A DNA stretch of 38,929 bases from Candidatus Kaiserbacteria bacterium RIFCSPLOWO2_12_FULL_50_10 (GTDB lineage Bacteria; Patescibacteriota; Minisyncoccia; Phycocordibacterales; UBA918): NCBI GenBank assembly GCA_001783515.1, contig MFMN01000016.1, forward strand, positions 1 through 38,929. Reading direction: 5' to 3'. The number at the start of each line of letters is the position of its first letter. Position 1 is the stretch's first letter. The position numbers and the translations under genes were made by a program. Below the pieces are notes generated by a model. That model saw only the letters and a program-made list of their open reading frames with translations. It did no database searches and was not told where the DNA came from. Shown one piece after another: positions 9,794-18,735 of the stretch.

Positions 9794-10267
9794 ATGGATG
9801 GACGATTCGCACGTATAGAATGGGACGCGCTTCCGCACTTTCCGCATGAGCGCGGTGATGATTGGTACTGGGTGCTCGGCATTGTTGGTGTCTCAAGCGC
9901 CATTGCGGCATTCGTTTTAGGTAATGTGCTTTTTGGTATTCTGATTATTCTTGGCATTCTTGTCATTGTTATCTACACCACGCTTGATACACATGAGCCT
10001 ATCACCTATGTAATTTCTCAGGCGGGCGTCACCGTAAACGACGTCACCTTTCCCTACGCGAAGCTCACCTCGTTCTTCATCGACCGCGAGCACCGCCACG
10101 GCCCTCACCTCCTTATTCGCAAACCCGACGGCATGAATGAGCTTCTCATTATCCCTATCCCCGAGGAACATCTCGACGACATCGACGAAACCCTCTCGTA
10201 TTATCTCCCCGAGGAACATCTCGAGGAGCCACTGAGTAACCGCATCCTCGAACTCTTAGGAATCTAA
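9794..10267 (+). CDS. Conserved membrane protein, two TM helices plus C-terminal domain
   Basis: Hydrophobic pair then a charged domain with repeated PEEHLDD/PEEHLEE; TGCTATAGT 6 nt before ATG. Confidence 0.65.
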   Translation: MDGRFARIEWDALPHFPHERGDDWYWVLGIVGVSSAIAAFVLGNVLFGILIILGILVIVIYTTLDTHEPITYVISQAGVTVNDVTFPYAKLTSFFIDREHRHGPHLLIRKPDGMNELLIIPIPEEHLDDIDETLSYYLPEEHLEEPLSNRILELLGI

Positions 10268-10353
10268 TCACGATTACCATGTCACGTCGCGCAGCATGCG
10301 TGACGTTTTTGTATCTTCGCCTTTTCTTGAAACGGCCGTATACTGTAGACAGT

Positions 10354-12081
10354 ATGCAACTTACTGACGCACAAATAAAACGCTTCGTGCTCGACACCGC
10401 ACTCGTCACCCGAAAAGACGTCGACACCGCTGCAGCACTTGCGTCCGAGCGAGGGATTTCATTTGCCGATGCGCTCCGCAGCCAGGGCTCCTTAACGCAA
10501 GATGACATTCGTCGGGCAAGCGCCTACGTGCTCGGCGTACCCTACGTCTCGCTTGTAAAGCGCGCTATCGATTCGCAGGTCATGCTCCTCATGCCCGAAG
10601 CAATTGCCCGCACCTACAGCGCAATCCCCTACGCCATGACAGACGACACCGTCGAAGTTGCGCTTCTTGATCTTGCACACATCCCCGCGCTCGAAGGACG
10701 CATGCGCACAGGCGGACGCCGTATTGTGGCGCGTCTCACCGACACTGCATCCATTCAGTCAGCACTAAGCCGCTACCAACGACATCTCCACACTGCGTAC
10801 AGCGAGACCATTCGCCGCGCCGCAGACACCCTTAAGCATGGAGGAGCGCCCGAGGAAGTAGAGCGCCACGCCCGCACACTCCTCGACACGCTCATGCATC
10901 ACGCACTCACCCAAGGCGCACGCGTTATTCATATTGAGCCGGGCGAGACCTGCATGATTCGCTATCGCATCGGGACGACGCTCCATGACGCCATGGAGCT
11001 CCCGAAGCATGTGCAGCTTCCTCTTGAAGACACGGTCGCCTCACTCGCAAGGCTCCCGTCTCTTGGCGCCGTCGCGCGCGATGGCCGTTTCCGCATCACT
11101 CGCAATGGCGAACGTGTCGCCGTACGTGTCCGCACCATGCACACGCACGCTGGCACTGCCATTGCGCTCACCCTCGTGCGCGCAGGCGGACACGGCTTCA
11201 CCCTTGATGGCCTTGGTTTTCACGGCGCTCTCCTTGAAGAATTCCTCCGCGCGTCCGCAGACCCGCGCGCAAGCATACTGCTCAGCGGCCCCCTCGGCTC
11301 GGGCAAAACAACCACCCTCTATACCCTTCTCGACACGCTGCGTACTCCGGCGACCAATGTTATTACCGTTGAATCATCTATTGGGGCACCACTTACCCGT
11401 GTGCATCAAGTGAGCATTCGCCCGGACATCGGCTTCGACACGCAAGCAGCTGTCCGCGCCGCCCTCGCCCAAGATCCCGACATTATCGGCATCGACACAG
11501 AGAGCGACCCTACCGAACTCACGCACCTTCTTGCTACGGCACGTCTTCGCGCGATTCGCACTATCACGAGCGCATCCTTAGGTGCCGCCTGTGAAGCACT
11601 CGAAGTGTTCGCCAAAGCAACTGGTGACGCAACCCTTCCCTTCACGCACGTGCTCGGCGCTGCAACCGTGCGTATGCTCGGCGGAAACCGCGAGGCGTAC
11701 CACCTAAGCGCGCGCGACATGGACAATCTCCGCGATGTCGCTCGCATGCACGACATCCTGGAGGTACTCAAGGAAGAGAGAGTCATTCCGCAGAAAGCAA
11801 CCTGGAGCAGCGTTTCTTTCTATCGCGCACCGCTCGAAACGCCAGAACACGAAGTCTACACAGGCATGATCGGTGTACATGAGCTCCTCACCGTGACGCC
11901 CGAACTCCTCACCATCTCTAAAAAGCCTGACGCCTCAAACTACCTCGCCCACGCCGTCGAGCACGGCATGTTCACCCTCGTCGAAGACGCCATCATGAAA
12001 GCCGTCATGGGCATTACCACCCTTGACGAAGTCTGGCGCATCGTCGCGCTCTACTATGGTGAAAACGCACTACCGCACTAA
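10354..12081 (+). CDS. Divergent PilB/GspE-like secretion ATPase
   Basis: N-terminal T2SSE-N-like region; Walker A GPLGSGKTTTLYTLL; ALAQDPDIIGIDTESDP in the Walker B region. Internal ATG 10354 preferred. Confidence 0.75.
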   Translation: MQLTDAQIKRFVLDTALVTRKDVDTAAALASERGISFADALRSQGSLTQDDIRRASAYVLGVPYVSLVKRAIDSQVMLLMPEAIARTYSAIPYAMTDDTVEVALLDLAHIPALEGRMRTGGRRIVARLTDTASIQSALSRYQRHLHTAYSETIRRAADTLKHGGAPEEVERHARTLLDTLMHHALTQGARVIHIEPGETCMIRYRIGTTLHDAMELPKHVQLPLEDTVASLARLPSLGAVARDGRFRITRNGERVAVRVRTMHTHAGTAIALTLVRAGGHGFTLDGLGFHGALLEEFLRASADPRASILLSGPLGSGKTTTLYTLLDTLRTPATNVITVESSIGAPLTRVHQVSIRPDIGFDTQAAVRAALAQDPDIIGIDTESDPTELTHLLATARLRAIRTITSASLGAACEALEVFAKATGDATLPFTHVLGAATVRMLGGNREAYHLSARDMDNLRDVARMHDILEVLKEERVIPQKATWSSVSFYRAPLETPEHEVYTGMIGVHELLTVTPELLTISKKPDASNYLAHAVEHGMFTLVEDAIMKAVMGITTLDEVWRIVALYYGENALPH

Positions 12082-12188
12082 GCTGCGGTTTTGTTTTTTA
12101 CATCCTCAATTGCATTCGTAACGCCTTTTTGATAGAGTGCTCTCGATAGATCGTTTGCTCTTTTCATCCCCACCCCCTGGAGACCACT

Positions 12189-13295
12189 ATGACTGGTATT
12201 GTGAAAAAACTCGTACTCACGGGAGGCCCGTGTGCAGGAAAAACATCCGCCCTCTCCTTTTTGGAACAAAATCTGAGAGACAGAGGCTGGCATGTCCTTG
12301 TTGCACCAGAAATTCCAACCATGCTTATGCAGCACGGCGTACACCCAAACATGCTCAGCACGTTTCAGGAACACGTGCTCGCCATGCAGGTCGCCTTCGA
12401 AAAGGAGCTCTCTCGTGCCGCAGAAATGTTGCCGGGGGAGAAGGTGGTCATCATCTACGACAGAGGCATCATGGACCAAAAGGTCTATCTGCCGAACTAT
12501 GCCGCGTTCATCAGTCTGGTTGAAGCACAAGGCCTGAATGTCGTCGAAGTACGCGACGGTCGCTATGATGGCGTATTCCATCTACGCACGGCCGCTCACG
12601 GTGCCGAGCATGCCTACGGGAACGCAACCAATGCACACCGCCTTGAATCAGTCGAGCAAGCTCGCGCTGTTGACAAACTCACCGAGGAAGCATGGCTCGG
12701 AACGCCCCACCTGCGGATCATTCCCAACAAAGGAACATTCGCAGATAAGCTGCATCACCTCCTCAGTGAAGTGCTTCAGGCGCTTGGCGAACCCGTGCCG
12801 ATTGAGTTTGAGCGGAAGTACACCGTCCGTCTCACCGAAGCAATCCCGCCTATCCCCTCTTCGGTGCGTGTGCTCATCACGCAGGACTATCTCGTTGCGA
12901 CGAACCCTGGCGTTGTTGAGCGGGTCCGGTCACGAGGCCAGGATGCGACGCTCCTCTATTACCACACCACCAAAAAGCCCACAGGGGTGTGCGGTGAATC
13001 GGTAGAAGTGGAGCGGAGAATTTCTGAACGGGAGTATCTCGAACTTCTTGCACGCAAGGATCCGTGTCGACACACGGTTGTAAAAGAGCGGACGTGCTTT
13101 GTGTACCGCGACCAGTATTTCGAACTTGACGTGTTCGCCGACACTCGTCTGCCGCACGCGCTGCTCGAGATTGAACTGCTCAGCGAACAGCAAACGGTGG
13201 AACTTCCTTCTTTTCTCGACATCATTGAGGAAGTGACGGGGGACGCCGCCTGGTCGAATTTCAGCATCGCCCACAGGCTTGCGCAAAAGGACTAG
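12189..13295 (+). CDS. P-loop ATPase/kinase (AAA_28/NadR-like) fused to a CYTH domain
   Basis: N-terminal LTGGPCAGKTSAL; C-terminal EFERKYTVRL...VERVRSRG...EVERRIS...LEIELLS. SD GGAG 6 nt before ATG. Confidence 0.8.
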   Translation: MTGIVKKLVLTGGPCAGKTSALSFLEQNLRDRGWHVLVAPEIPTMLMQHGVHPNMLSTFQEHVLAMQVAFEKELSRAAEMLPGEKVVIIYDRGIMDQKVYLPNYAAFISLVEAQGLNVVEVRDGRYDGVFHLRTAAHGAEHAYGNATNAHRLESVEQARAVDKLTEEAWLGTPHLRIIPNKGTFADKLHHLLSEVLQALGEPVPIEFERKYTVRLTEAIPPIPSSVRVLITQDYLVATNPGVVERVRSRGQDATLLYYHTTKKPTGVCGESVEVERRISEREYLELLARKDPCRHTVVKERTCFVYRDQYFELDVFADTRLPHALLEIELLSEQQTVELPSFLDIIEEVTGDAAWSNFSIAHRLAQKD

Positions 13296-13370
13296 CTCTC
13301 GTTTGAGTGTCCTCTGCCCCTTCTTTACACGACACGCCCCGCGCGTGTCTTTTTTTGCTTGCCGGGTACT

Positions 13371-13404
13371 CACAAAAAATCTCCACGAATGGAGATTTTT
13401 TGTG
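13371..13404. terminator. Bidirectional terminator
   Basis: Perfect 15-bp stem CACAAAAAATCTCCA-CGAA-TGGAGATTTTTTGTG. Confidence 0.85.
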
Positions 13405-13407
13405 AAG

Positions 13408-13863
13408 CTATGCTGCTGCGGGAGTTTCCTCTGCGGCTGGCGCTTCTTCGGCGGGAGTTTCTGCTTCTGCAGCCTTGGCTGCTTCTGCTTCTTCTTTTGC
13501 CTTCGCTTCTGCTTCAGCTGCTGCCTTTGCGTCTGCCTCGGCTTTCGCCTTTGCTTCAGCTTCAGCCTTAAGCTTTGCTTCGTCGATAATTGGTGACTTC
13601 TTTGGAAGGACGTTTACTTTTCGTCCTTCGAGCGTTCCCTGAGTGATAAGAAGGTTTCGTACAGTATCCGATACTTGTACCCCCTTCGCAATCCAGTCCT
13701 TGGCGCGCGCACCATCGATCTCAATCCGATTGAATTTCGGAGAATATGAGCCGATAGTGTCAGCGTGTTTGCCACTTTTAGGACCGTGACGCGAGTCGGT
13801 TACAACAACACGGAATGACGGATCATTCTTACGCCCAGTTCGCTGCAATCGCATTTTGAGCAT
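13408..13863 (-). CDS. rpsP: 30S ribosomal protein bS16 with long Ala/Glu/Lys-rich C-terminal extension
   Basis: MLKMRLQRTGRKNDPSFRVVVTDSRHGPKSGKHADTIGSYSP; low-complexity tail. Confidence 0.93.
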   Translation of the reverse strand: MLKMRLQRTGRKNDPSFRVVVTDSRHGPKSGKHADTIGSYSPKFNRIEIDGARAKDWIAKGVQVSDTVRNLLITQGTLEGRKVNVLPKKSPIIDEAKLKAEAEAKAKAEADAKAAAEAEAKAKEEAEAAKAAEAETPAEEAPAAEETPAAA

Positions 13864-14007
13864 GGGTAGAAGATACCAGAAAATAAGGATAAGTCAACAC
13901 AATCAGTTGTTCTAGGCTCCAGCACGTCTTGCTCTTTGCTACTTTGTATAGTATATACAATCTATCAGTTCCTGATGTTCTTTTCTTTCCTATACGGAGG
14001 TATTCTC

Positions 14008-14376
14008 ATGACTTCTCTCCTTGTGATTCTTTTTGTGGGCATTGCATTCATCGTTATGGTGTATAAGATGCTGACCGCGCCGCCTCGCTCACGCACAGGA
14101 AAGCGCGGCCATGTTGTTGAAAAACGCTTTGAAGGAGCGCATACGGAAGTGGAGCAGCTCTGGAATGACGCGGCGGGAATGAATCTCACGCATACGTTCT
14201 TCTACCCCGACCGATGGTTCGTTACTATGCGACCAACGGGTGAATTCTATAACTTCGTTGAAGTCGAAGTCTCGCAAGAACTCTACGAAAAACTTTCGTA
14301 CGGCGACGCCGTTGAAGCCTACGTTACCCACGACTGGTTCAGTCCGGTGACGGAAGTAACGCTCGAACGCGCCTAG
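14008..14376 (+). CDS. Hypothetical membrane-anchored protein
   Basis: N-terminal TM; SD GGAGG before ATG 14008. Confidence 0.6.
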   Translation: MTSLLVILFVGIAFIVMVYKMLTAPPRSRTGKRGHVVEKRFEGAHTEVEQLWNDAAGMNLTHTFFYPDRWFVTMRPTGEFYNFVEVEVSQELYEKLSYGDAVEAYVTHDWFSPVTEVTLERA

Positions 14377-14397
14377 CAGCGCACAAGCATGCAACAC

Positions 14398-14430
14398 GCC
14401 ACGAAGCGCCCCGCTTCGTGGCGCTTTTTT
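14398..14430 (+). terminator. Rho-independent terminator
   Basis: GCCACGAAGCG/CGCTTCGTGGC stem then T run. Confidence 0.85.
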
Positions 14431-14482
14431 AATGCAAAAAAAACACCGGCATTGCTGCTGGCGTTTCTTTTGTGCGATGCAC

Positions 14483-15037
14483 TTATTTCTTCTTCACCTG
14501 CAAGAAGTCGAGTTCAACCGGTGTTTCGCGGCCGAACATATCGACATTCACGGTGATGCGGCTCGCGCGAGGGTCAACCTTCACGACTTGTCCTTCAAGG
14601 TCTTTGAATGGACCATCGAGGATAACCACGTATTCGCCGGGTACCATGTCGGCCGTATGCTTCTTCTCTTCGGTAATACGGTTTGAAAGCTGGAGGAATT
14701 CTGCCTCCGTGAGCGGCACCGGTGTTGTACCTGCTCCCACGAAACCAGTTACGCGTGGCGTGTTACGCACGGTGTACCATGATTCGTCGGTCACAATCAT
14801 ATTCACGAGTACATACCCCGGGAACACCGTGTCTGACTTCTCAATACGCTTGCCGTTTTTGATTTCGACGCGCTCTTCTGAGGGTACGAGCACTTCGAAG
14901 ATAAGCTCTTTCATGCCGGGGATGGTGTCAATACGCTGACGCAAGTTGCGGGCAACTGCCTGCTCGTAGCCAGAGTAGGTATGCACCACGTACCAGCGCG
15001 CGACATTGTCGCCGTGTTGTTTACGAATTTGAGACAT
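14483..15037 (-). CDS. nusG: Transcription termination/antitermination protein NusG
   Basis: WYVVHTYSGYEQAVARNLRQRI, FPGYVLVNM, NTPRVTGFVG, KOW-like VVILDGPFKDLEGQVVKVD. Confidence 0.95.
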   Translation of the reverse strand: MSQIRKQHGDNVARWYVVHTYSGYEQAVARNLRQRIDTIPGMKELIFEVLVPSEERVEIKNGKRIEKSDTVFPGYVLVNMIVTDESWYTVRNTPRVTGFVGAGTTPVPLTEAEFLQLSNRITEEKKHTADMVPGEYVVILDGPFKDLEGQVVKVDPRASRITVNVDMFGRETPVELDFLQVKKK

Positions 15038-15044
15038 AGTGATG

Positions 15045-15224
15045 TTAGTTGGTGAACGACTTAATGAACTGGAGCGCGCCAAAATCGATGCCCGCCGCAA
15101 ACAGCGCAACCACCACAGAAAGCACAACCACAATGCCGGTATAGGTGAGTGCTTCTGCGCGAGATGGCCAGGTAACGTGATTCATTTCCTTACGCACATC
15201 GGCGAGGTACTTCGTGATATTCAT
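15045..15224 (-). CDS. secE: Preprotein translocase subunit SecE
   Basis: KYLADVRKEMNHVTWPSRAEALTYTGIVVVLSVVVALFAAGID, directly upstream of nusG. Confidence 0.92.
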   Translation of the reverse strand: MNITKYLADVRKEMNHVTWPSRAEALTYTGIVVVLSVVVALFAAGIDFGALQFIKSFTN

Positions 15225-15304
15225 ATAAGATAAGTTAACTTTATTAAAAGCCCTCTCGGGCTCTGGATACACCCACGATACCACATGCGCAGGCAAAGTC
15301 AAAG

Positions 15305-15330
15305 AAAAACCCCAGAACTCCGGGGTTTTG
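15305..15330. terminator. Terminator-like hairpin
   Basis: AAAACCCC...GGGGTTTT. Confidence 0.6.
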
Positions 15331-15358
15331 AATCCGCAACAGCGGAAGGTGCGCGTTT

Positions 15359-15715
15359 TTACGCGAGGCTAATGAGCGCACGGTATGCCGAAGCGTCGCA
15401 ACGTTCGTCAATCCCCCTGAGGAAATCGTTATTGCTCGCTGTGAAGAGAAACAACCGATTCTGGTTGTAGTGATTTCGCACGGCAGGAATGTTGAGATCT
15501 TTGAGCGCTCGCTCAAACGAATACGTTGGGGTCCTCAAGATGTCTTCAAATTTGACGAACAAGGAATCCCCGCCGCGACTGAACGGGTGCGGAAATGGTT
15601 GCCCCAGCATTTTCAGGTATGAAATCGAGAGCTTCTCATTGATCAAGTAGACAGAAATATAAGTCTCTCCATCAATAAGTTCGCTAACCTCAGTGACAGG
15701 CTTACACGTTTCCAT
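15359..15715 (-). CDS. Hypothetical protein
   Basis: 118-aa ORF with SD GGAG before ATG and downstream terminator. Confidence 0.5.
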   Translation of the reverse strand: METCKPVTEVSELIDGETYISVYLINEKLSISYLKMLGQPFPHPFSRGGDSLFVKFEDILRTPTYSFERALKDLNIPAVRNHYNQNRLFLFTASNNDFLRGIDERCDASAYRALISLA

Positions 15716-15790
15716 GGGAACTCCAAAGGTAGTTGAACAATAGAATTAACATTCTACATATAGAATGCATTCTGTCAATGGATATTCTGC

Positions 15791-16372
15791 TTATCTCTCT
15801 AGCATTTCCCTCACCACACGCTCGATTGCGCGCTCGGCGGCGGCGACTTCGCCGTCTTTATTAACGATGACGGCGTCGGCTTCGGGTTTGATTGCCATTT
15901 CGATATCGTAGCTTTCTTTACGAAGGGCGAGCTCCTCTTCGCTCATGGGTGCACGACCGAGAATGCGACGCTTGAGATGATCCCAGTCACCGCCGTCAAT
16001 AAATATGAGGCGGTACTGATCGTGCGGAAGTTTTGCTTTGATTTGCTGGTAGCCTTTATGCTCGAGTTCACGGAAGAGAATCTTCCCGTTTTCGAGCGCA
16101 TCTTGCACGGCATCTAGCGGAATACCATAATAATTTGCCCCGTATTCTGCCCACTCAATAAACTTCCCCGCGTCGCGCAGTGCTTCAAACTCCTCGCGCG
16201 AAACATAGTGATAGGTTTTGCCGGGGACTTCGCCGGGGCGAGGCGCGCGACTGGTGTACGAGGTTACAAACGAAAGCTGGTCGCCAAACACTTTTTCAAC
16301 ATGCGCCTTGAGCGTATTCTTCCCAGAGCCCGACGGCCCCATGAGGAGTATGAGCATACCTTTTTTCTGCAT
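15791..16372 (-). CDS. gmk: Guanylate kinase
   Basis: LILLMGPSGSGKNTLKAHV, SYTSRAPRPGEVPGKTYHYVSREEFE, FIEWAEYGANYYG. Confidence 0.93.
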   Translation of the reverse strand: MQKKGMLILLMGPSGSGKNTLKAHVEKVFGDQLSFVTSYTSRAPRPGEVPGKTYHYVSREEFEALRDAGKFIEWAEYGANYYGIPLDAVQDALENGKILFRELEHKGYQQIKAKLPHDQYRLIFIDGGDWDHLKRRILGRAPMSEEELALRKESYDIEMAIKPEADAVIVNKDGEVAAAERAIERVVREMLER

Positions 16373-16378
16373 AGTCGC

Positions 16379-16437
16379 AGTATACCCAGGAAAAAGAGCG
16401 ATGCAATTTTGCAAACGCCCAAAAATGTTGCTACCAT
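16379..16437. promoter_or_regulatory. Back-to-back divergent promoters for gmk (-) and ung (+)
   Basis: gmk: TTGCAT-16-TATACT-6-ATG (minus). ung: TTGCAA (16409-16414)-17-TACCAT (16432-16437)-6-ATG. The -35 boxes are separated by 2 nt in TGCAATTTTGCA. Confidence 0.75.
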
Positions 16438-16443
16438 GCGCCT

Positions 16444-17097
16444 ATGGATACCAGCTGGAAGACGCGATTGTGTAATGAGTGTGCGCAACCATATTTCACG
16501 GAACTCATGGCGTTTGTACGGCAGGCGTATGCTGCTCGCACCATCTACCCGCCCGAAGCCGATATCTTTCGCGCGCTTTCCCTTACCTCGTTTGAAGATG
16601 TGCGCGTTGTGATTGTTGGGCAAGACCCGTACCACGGCGAGGGCGAAGCGCACGGGCTTTGTTTTTCAGTGCATGACGGCGCAAAGACGCTGCCATCGCT
16701 GCGAAATATTTTTAAAGAAATCGCTTCTGAATATGGGAACGCTCCGCAAAGTACCGATCTCACCTCGTGGGCGAAGCAAGGTGTTCTCCTTTTAAATGCA
16801 ACCCTCACTGTTGAAAAGGATTGTGCAGGAAGTCACCAAGGCAAAGGCTGGGAAACCTTTACCGACGCTATTCTCAAGAAAATTTCCGACGAGAAAGAGC
16901 ATGTTGTCTTCCTTCTCTGGGGCAATTACGCTCGCAAAAAAGCTGACCTTATTGATCATGGAAAGCACCTCGTCCTCGAATCAGCCCACCCATCCCCTCT
17001 TTCTGCCCATCGTGGATTTTTCGGCAACAAGCACTTCAAGCTCACGAACGAATATCTCACGGCTCACAAAAAACAGCCGATTAACTGGCATACGTAG
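16444..17097 (+). CDS. ung: Uracil-DNA glycosylase (family 1)
   Basis: VVIVGQDPYHGEGEAHGLCFSV, GVLLLNATLTVE, HPSPLSAHRGFFG. Confidence 0.96.
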   Translation: MDTSWKTRLCNECAQPYFTELMAFVRQAYAARTIYPPEADIFRALSLTSFEDVRVVIVGQDPYHGEGEAHGLCFSVHDGAKTLPSLRNIFKEIASEYGNAPQSTDLTSWAKQGVLLLNATLTVEKDCAGSHQGKGWETFTDAILKKISDEKEHVVFLLWGNYARKKADLIDHGKHLVLESAHPSPLSAHRGFFGNKHFKLTNEYLTAHKKQPINWHT

Positions 17098-17127
17098 GTA
17101 TGTTGTATCTCATGCTAGTATTCGTGA

Positions 17128-17514
17128 ATGGAAAAAGAATTTGATGCGTGGAATGCGCGTAAGAAAATTACCGAGCAAGAAATAAACCGTCTCTATACCG
17201 CCCGAGAAGTGTGGTGGTGTCGACTTGGAGAAAACATTGGTACTGAACAGAATGGAAAGGGTGAATGGTTTGCTCGCCCCTGCATCATCATGAGGGGTTT
17301 TGGCCCAGATGCGTGTTTGGTTGTGCCAATTTCAACCTCTGCAAGAAATCATCCCATGCGTCCATCAGTCGGTGTTGTTGATGGAAAGAACGCACGCGCA
17401 AATATTTCTCAAATACGAGTCATTGATACGAAGCGACTTGCGCAACGCATTGGTTTTCTAGAAGAGGCTGAATTCCTGGCATTAAAGAAAATCATCGGAA
17501 ACTTGTTCCGATGA
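17128..17514 (+). CDS. MazF/PemK-like protein, no adjacent antitoxin
   Basis: REVWWCRLGENIG...GEWFARPCIIMRGFGPDACLVVPISTS...ANISQIRVIDTKRL. Confidence 0.75.
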   Translation: MEKEFDAWNARKKITEQEINRLYTAREVWWCRLGENIGTEQNGKGEWFARPCIIMRGFGPDACLVVPISTSARNHPMRPSVGVVDGKNARANISQIRVIDTKRLAQRIGFLEEAEFLALKKIIGNLFR

Positions 17515-17519
17515 TTTTC
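17487..17519 (+). terminator. Hairpin overlapping the mazF-like stop codon
   Basis: Perfect 14-bp stem GAAAATCATCGGAA-ACTTG-TTCCGATGATTTTC; TGA stop in the 3' arm. Confidence 0.65.
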
Positions 17520-17594
17520 GTCATACTTTATCCTCCTTGCGGAGGCGAGGCCGAAGCCAACTGTATGTGTATACTATCTCTACTATTGGAAAAG

Positions 17595-18734
17595 TCAAGC
17601 GAGATCTTCTGTGACCAAATCTATAACGGGGAGCGTGCCTGTTTCAAGGAATGTGAGCATGGCGCCGCCGGCGGTTGAGAGGTGGGTGAAGGCGGCGGCA
17701 GTGCCAGTTTCTTCTATAGCGGCAAGCGTGTCGCCGCCGCCGACTATCGTTGTCGCATGCGTATTTGCCGCAATGCGTTTCGCGCACTCTTTGGTGAAGG
17801 TATCGAACCCGCCTTCGTAGTAGCCAAGCGGCCCGTTCCAGACAATAGTTACAGCGGTATCAATATATTCGGCAAGTTCGGCAAAACTTCGCTGCCCAAT
17901 ATCGACAACCATTGCGTCCGGCAAAATTTCTGTTGCGTCATCTTGGACCACTTCACCGCTCGCTTCCTGTATACGCACATCAAACGGCACTACGAGATTA
18001 GGGAGCGCAAGAATCTCGGGATCGATTGCTCCGAGAGAGGCAACAGACTTCCCTATTTCATAGCCACGAGCTTTGTAGACATCATTGATAAGCGCGCCAC
18101 CGATGAACACGTGCGTGTATTTTTTTGCAAGTGCTTTGATGAGTGGTGTTTTTGTATCGAATTTTGCACCACCGATAATCGCAAGCGAGGGAGATTTCGG
18201 CTCGACAACAAGCAAGAGTGCGTTGTATTCCTGCATGAATGAAAGCCCAAATACTGTGGGGAGGATTTTTGCAATGCCGGTAACCGACGCGTGTTCACGG
18301 TGCGCGTCGGCAAATGCGTCAATCACAAAATAGTCAGCGAGCGCTGCCATAGATGCCGCGTACTGCGGGTCATTTTTTTCTTCACGCTCGTCGCGGCGGA
18401 CATTTTCGAGCATGACAATCTCGCCGTCACTGAGTGCATCGATTCCCTGCATTGTTTCTGGAGCATCGTATGCAGTATTGATGAATGTTACCGGCACATA
18501 TTTTGCAAGCGCATCTGCCACCACGCGCAAACTTTCACCCTCGCGTCCGAGATGTCCGAGTAAAATAATTTTTGCACCTCGTTCCTGCAGTACTTTAATA
18601 GTGGGAAGATTTGCGCGAAGGCGCGTCTCGTCAGAAACATTTCCATGGAGAAGCGGCACATTGAGCGATGCACGCACAAGGACGCGCTTTCCTTGCACGT
18701 CCGGCAGTGCATCAATCGTGGGGAGTGTTTTCAT
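17595..18734 (-). CDS. pgk: Phosphoglycerate kinase
   Basis: KRVLVRASLNVPL, ILLGHLGREGES, GGAKFDTKTPLI, WNGPLGYYE, IVGGGDTLAA. Confidence 0.95.
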   Translation of the reverse strand: MKTLPTIDALPDVQGKRVLVRASLNVPLLHGNVSDETRLRANLPTIKVLQERGAKIILLGHLGREGESLRVVADALAKYVPVTFINTAYDAPETMQGIDALSDGEIVMLENVRRDEREEKNDPQYAASMAALADYFVIDAFADAHREHASVTGIAKILPTVFGLSFMQEYNALLLVVEPKSPSLAIIGGAKFDTKTPLIKALAKKYTHVFIGGALINDVYKARGYEIGKSVASLGAIDPEILALPNLVVPFDVRIQEASGEVVQDDATEILPDAMVVDIGQRSFAELAEYIDTAVTIVWNGPLGYYEGGFDTFTKECAKRIAANTHATTIVGGGDTLAAIEETGTAAAFTHLSTAGGAMLTFLETGTLPVIDLVTEDLA

Positions 18735-18735
18735 A

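Noticed and set aside
10165-10225. Direct repeat CCCCGAGGAACATCTCGA within the 9794 gene
   Set aside because: Short intragenic duplication encoding PEEHL twice; coding sequence explains it.
13279-13596. Plus-strand Cys/Phe/Leu-rich ORF (CFCFCSLGCFCFFFC...)
   Set aside because: Antisense shadow of the Ala/Glu/Lys-rich rpsP tail; no independent coding evidence.
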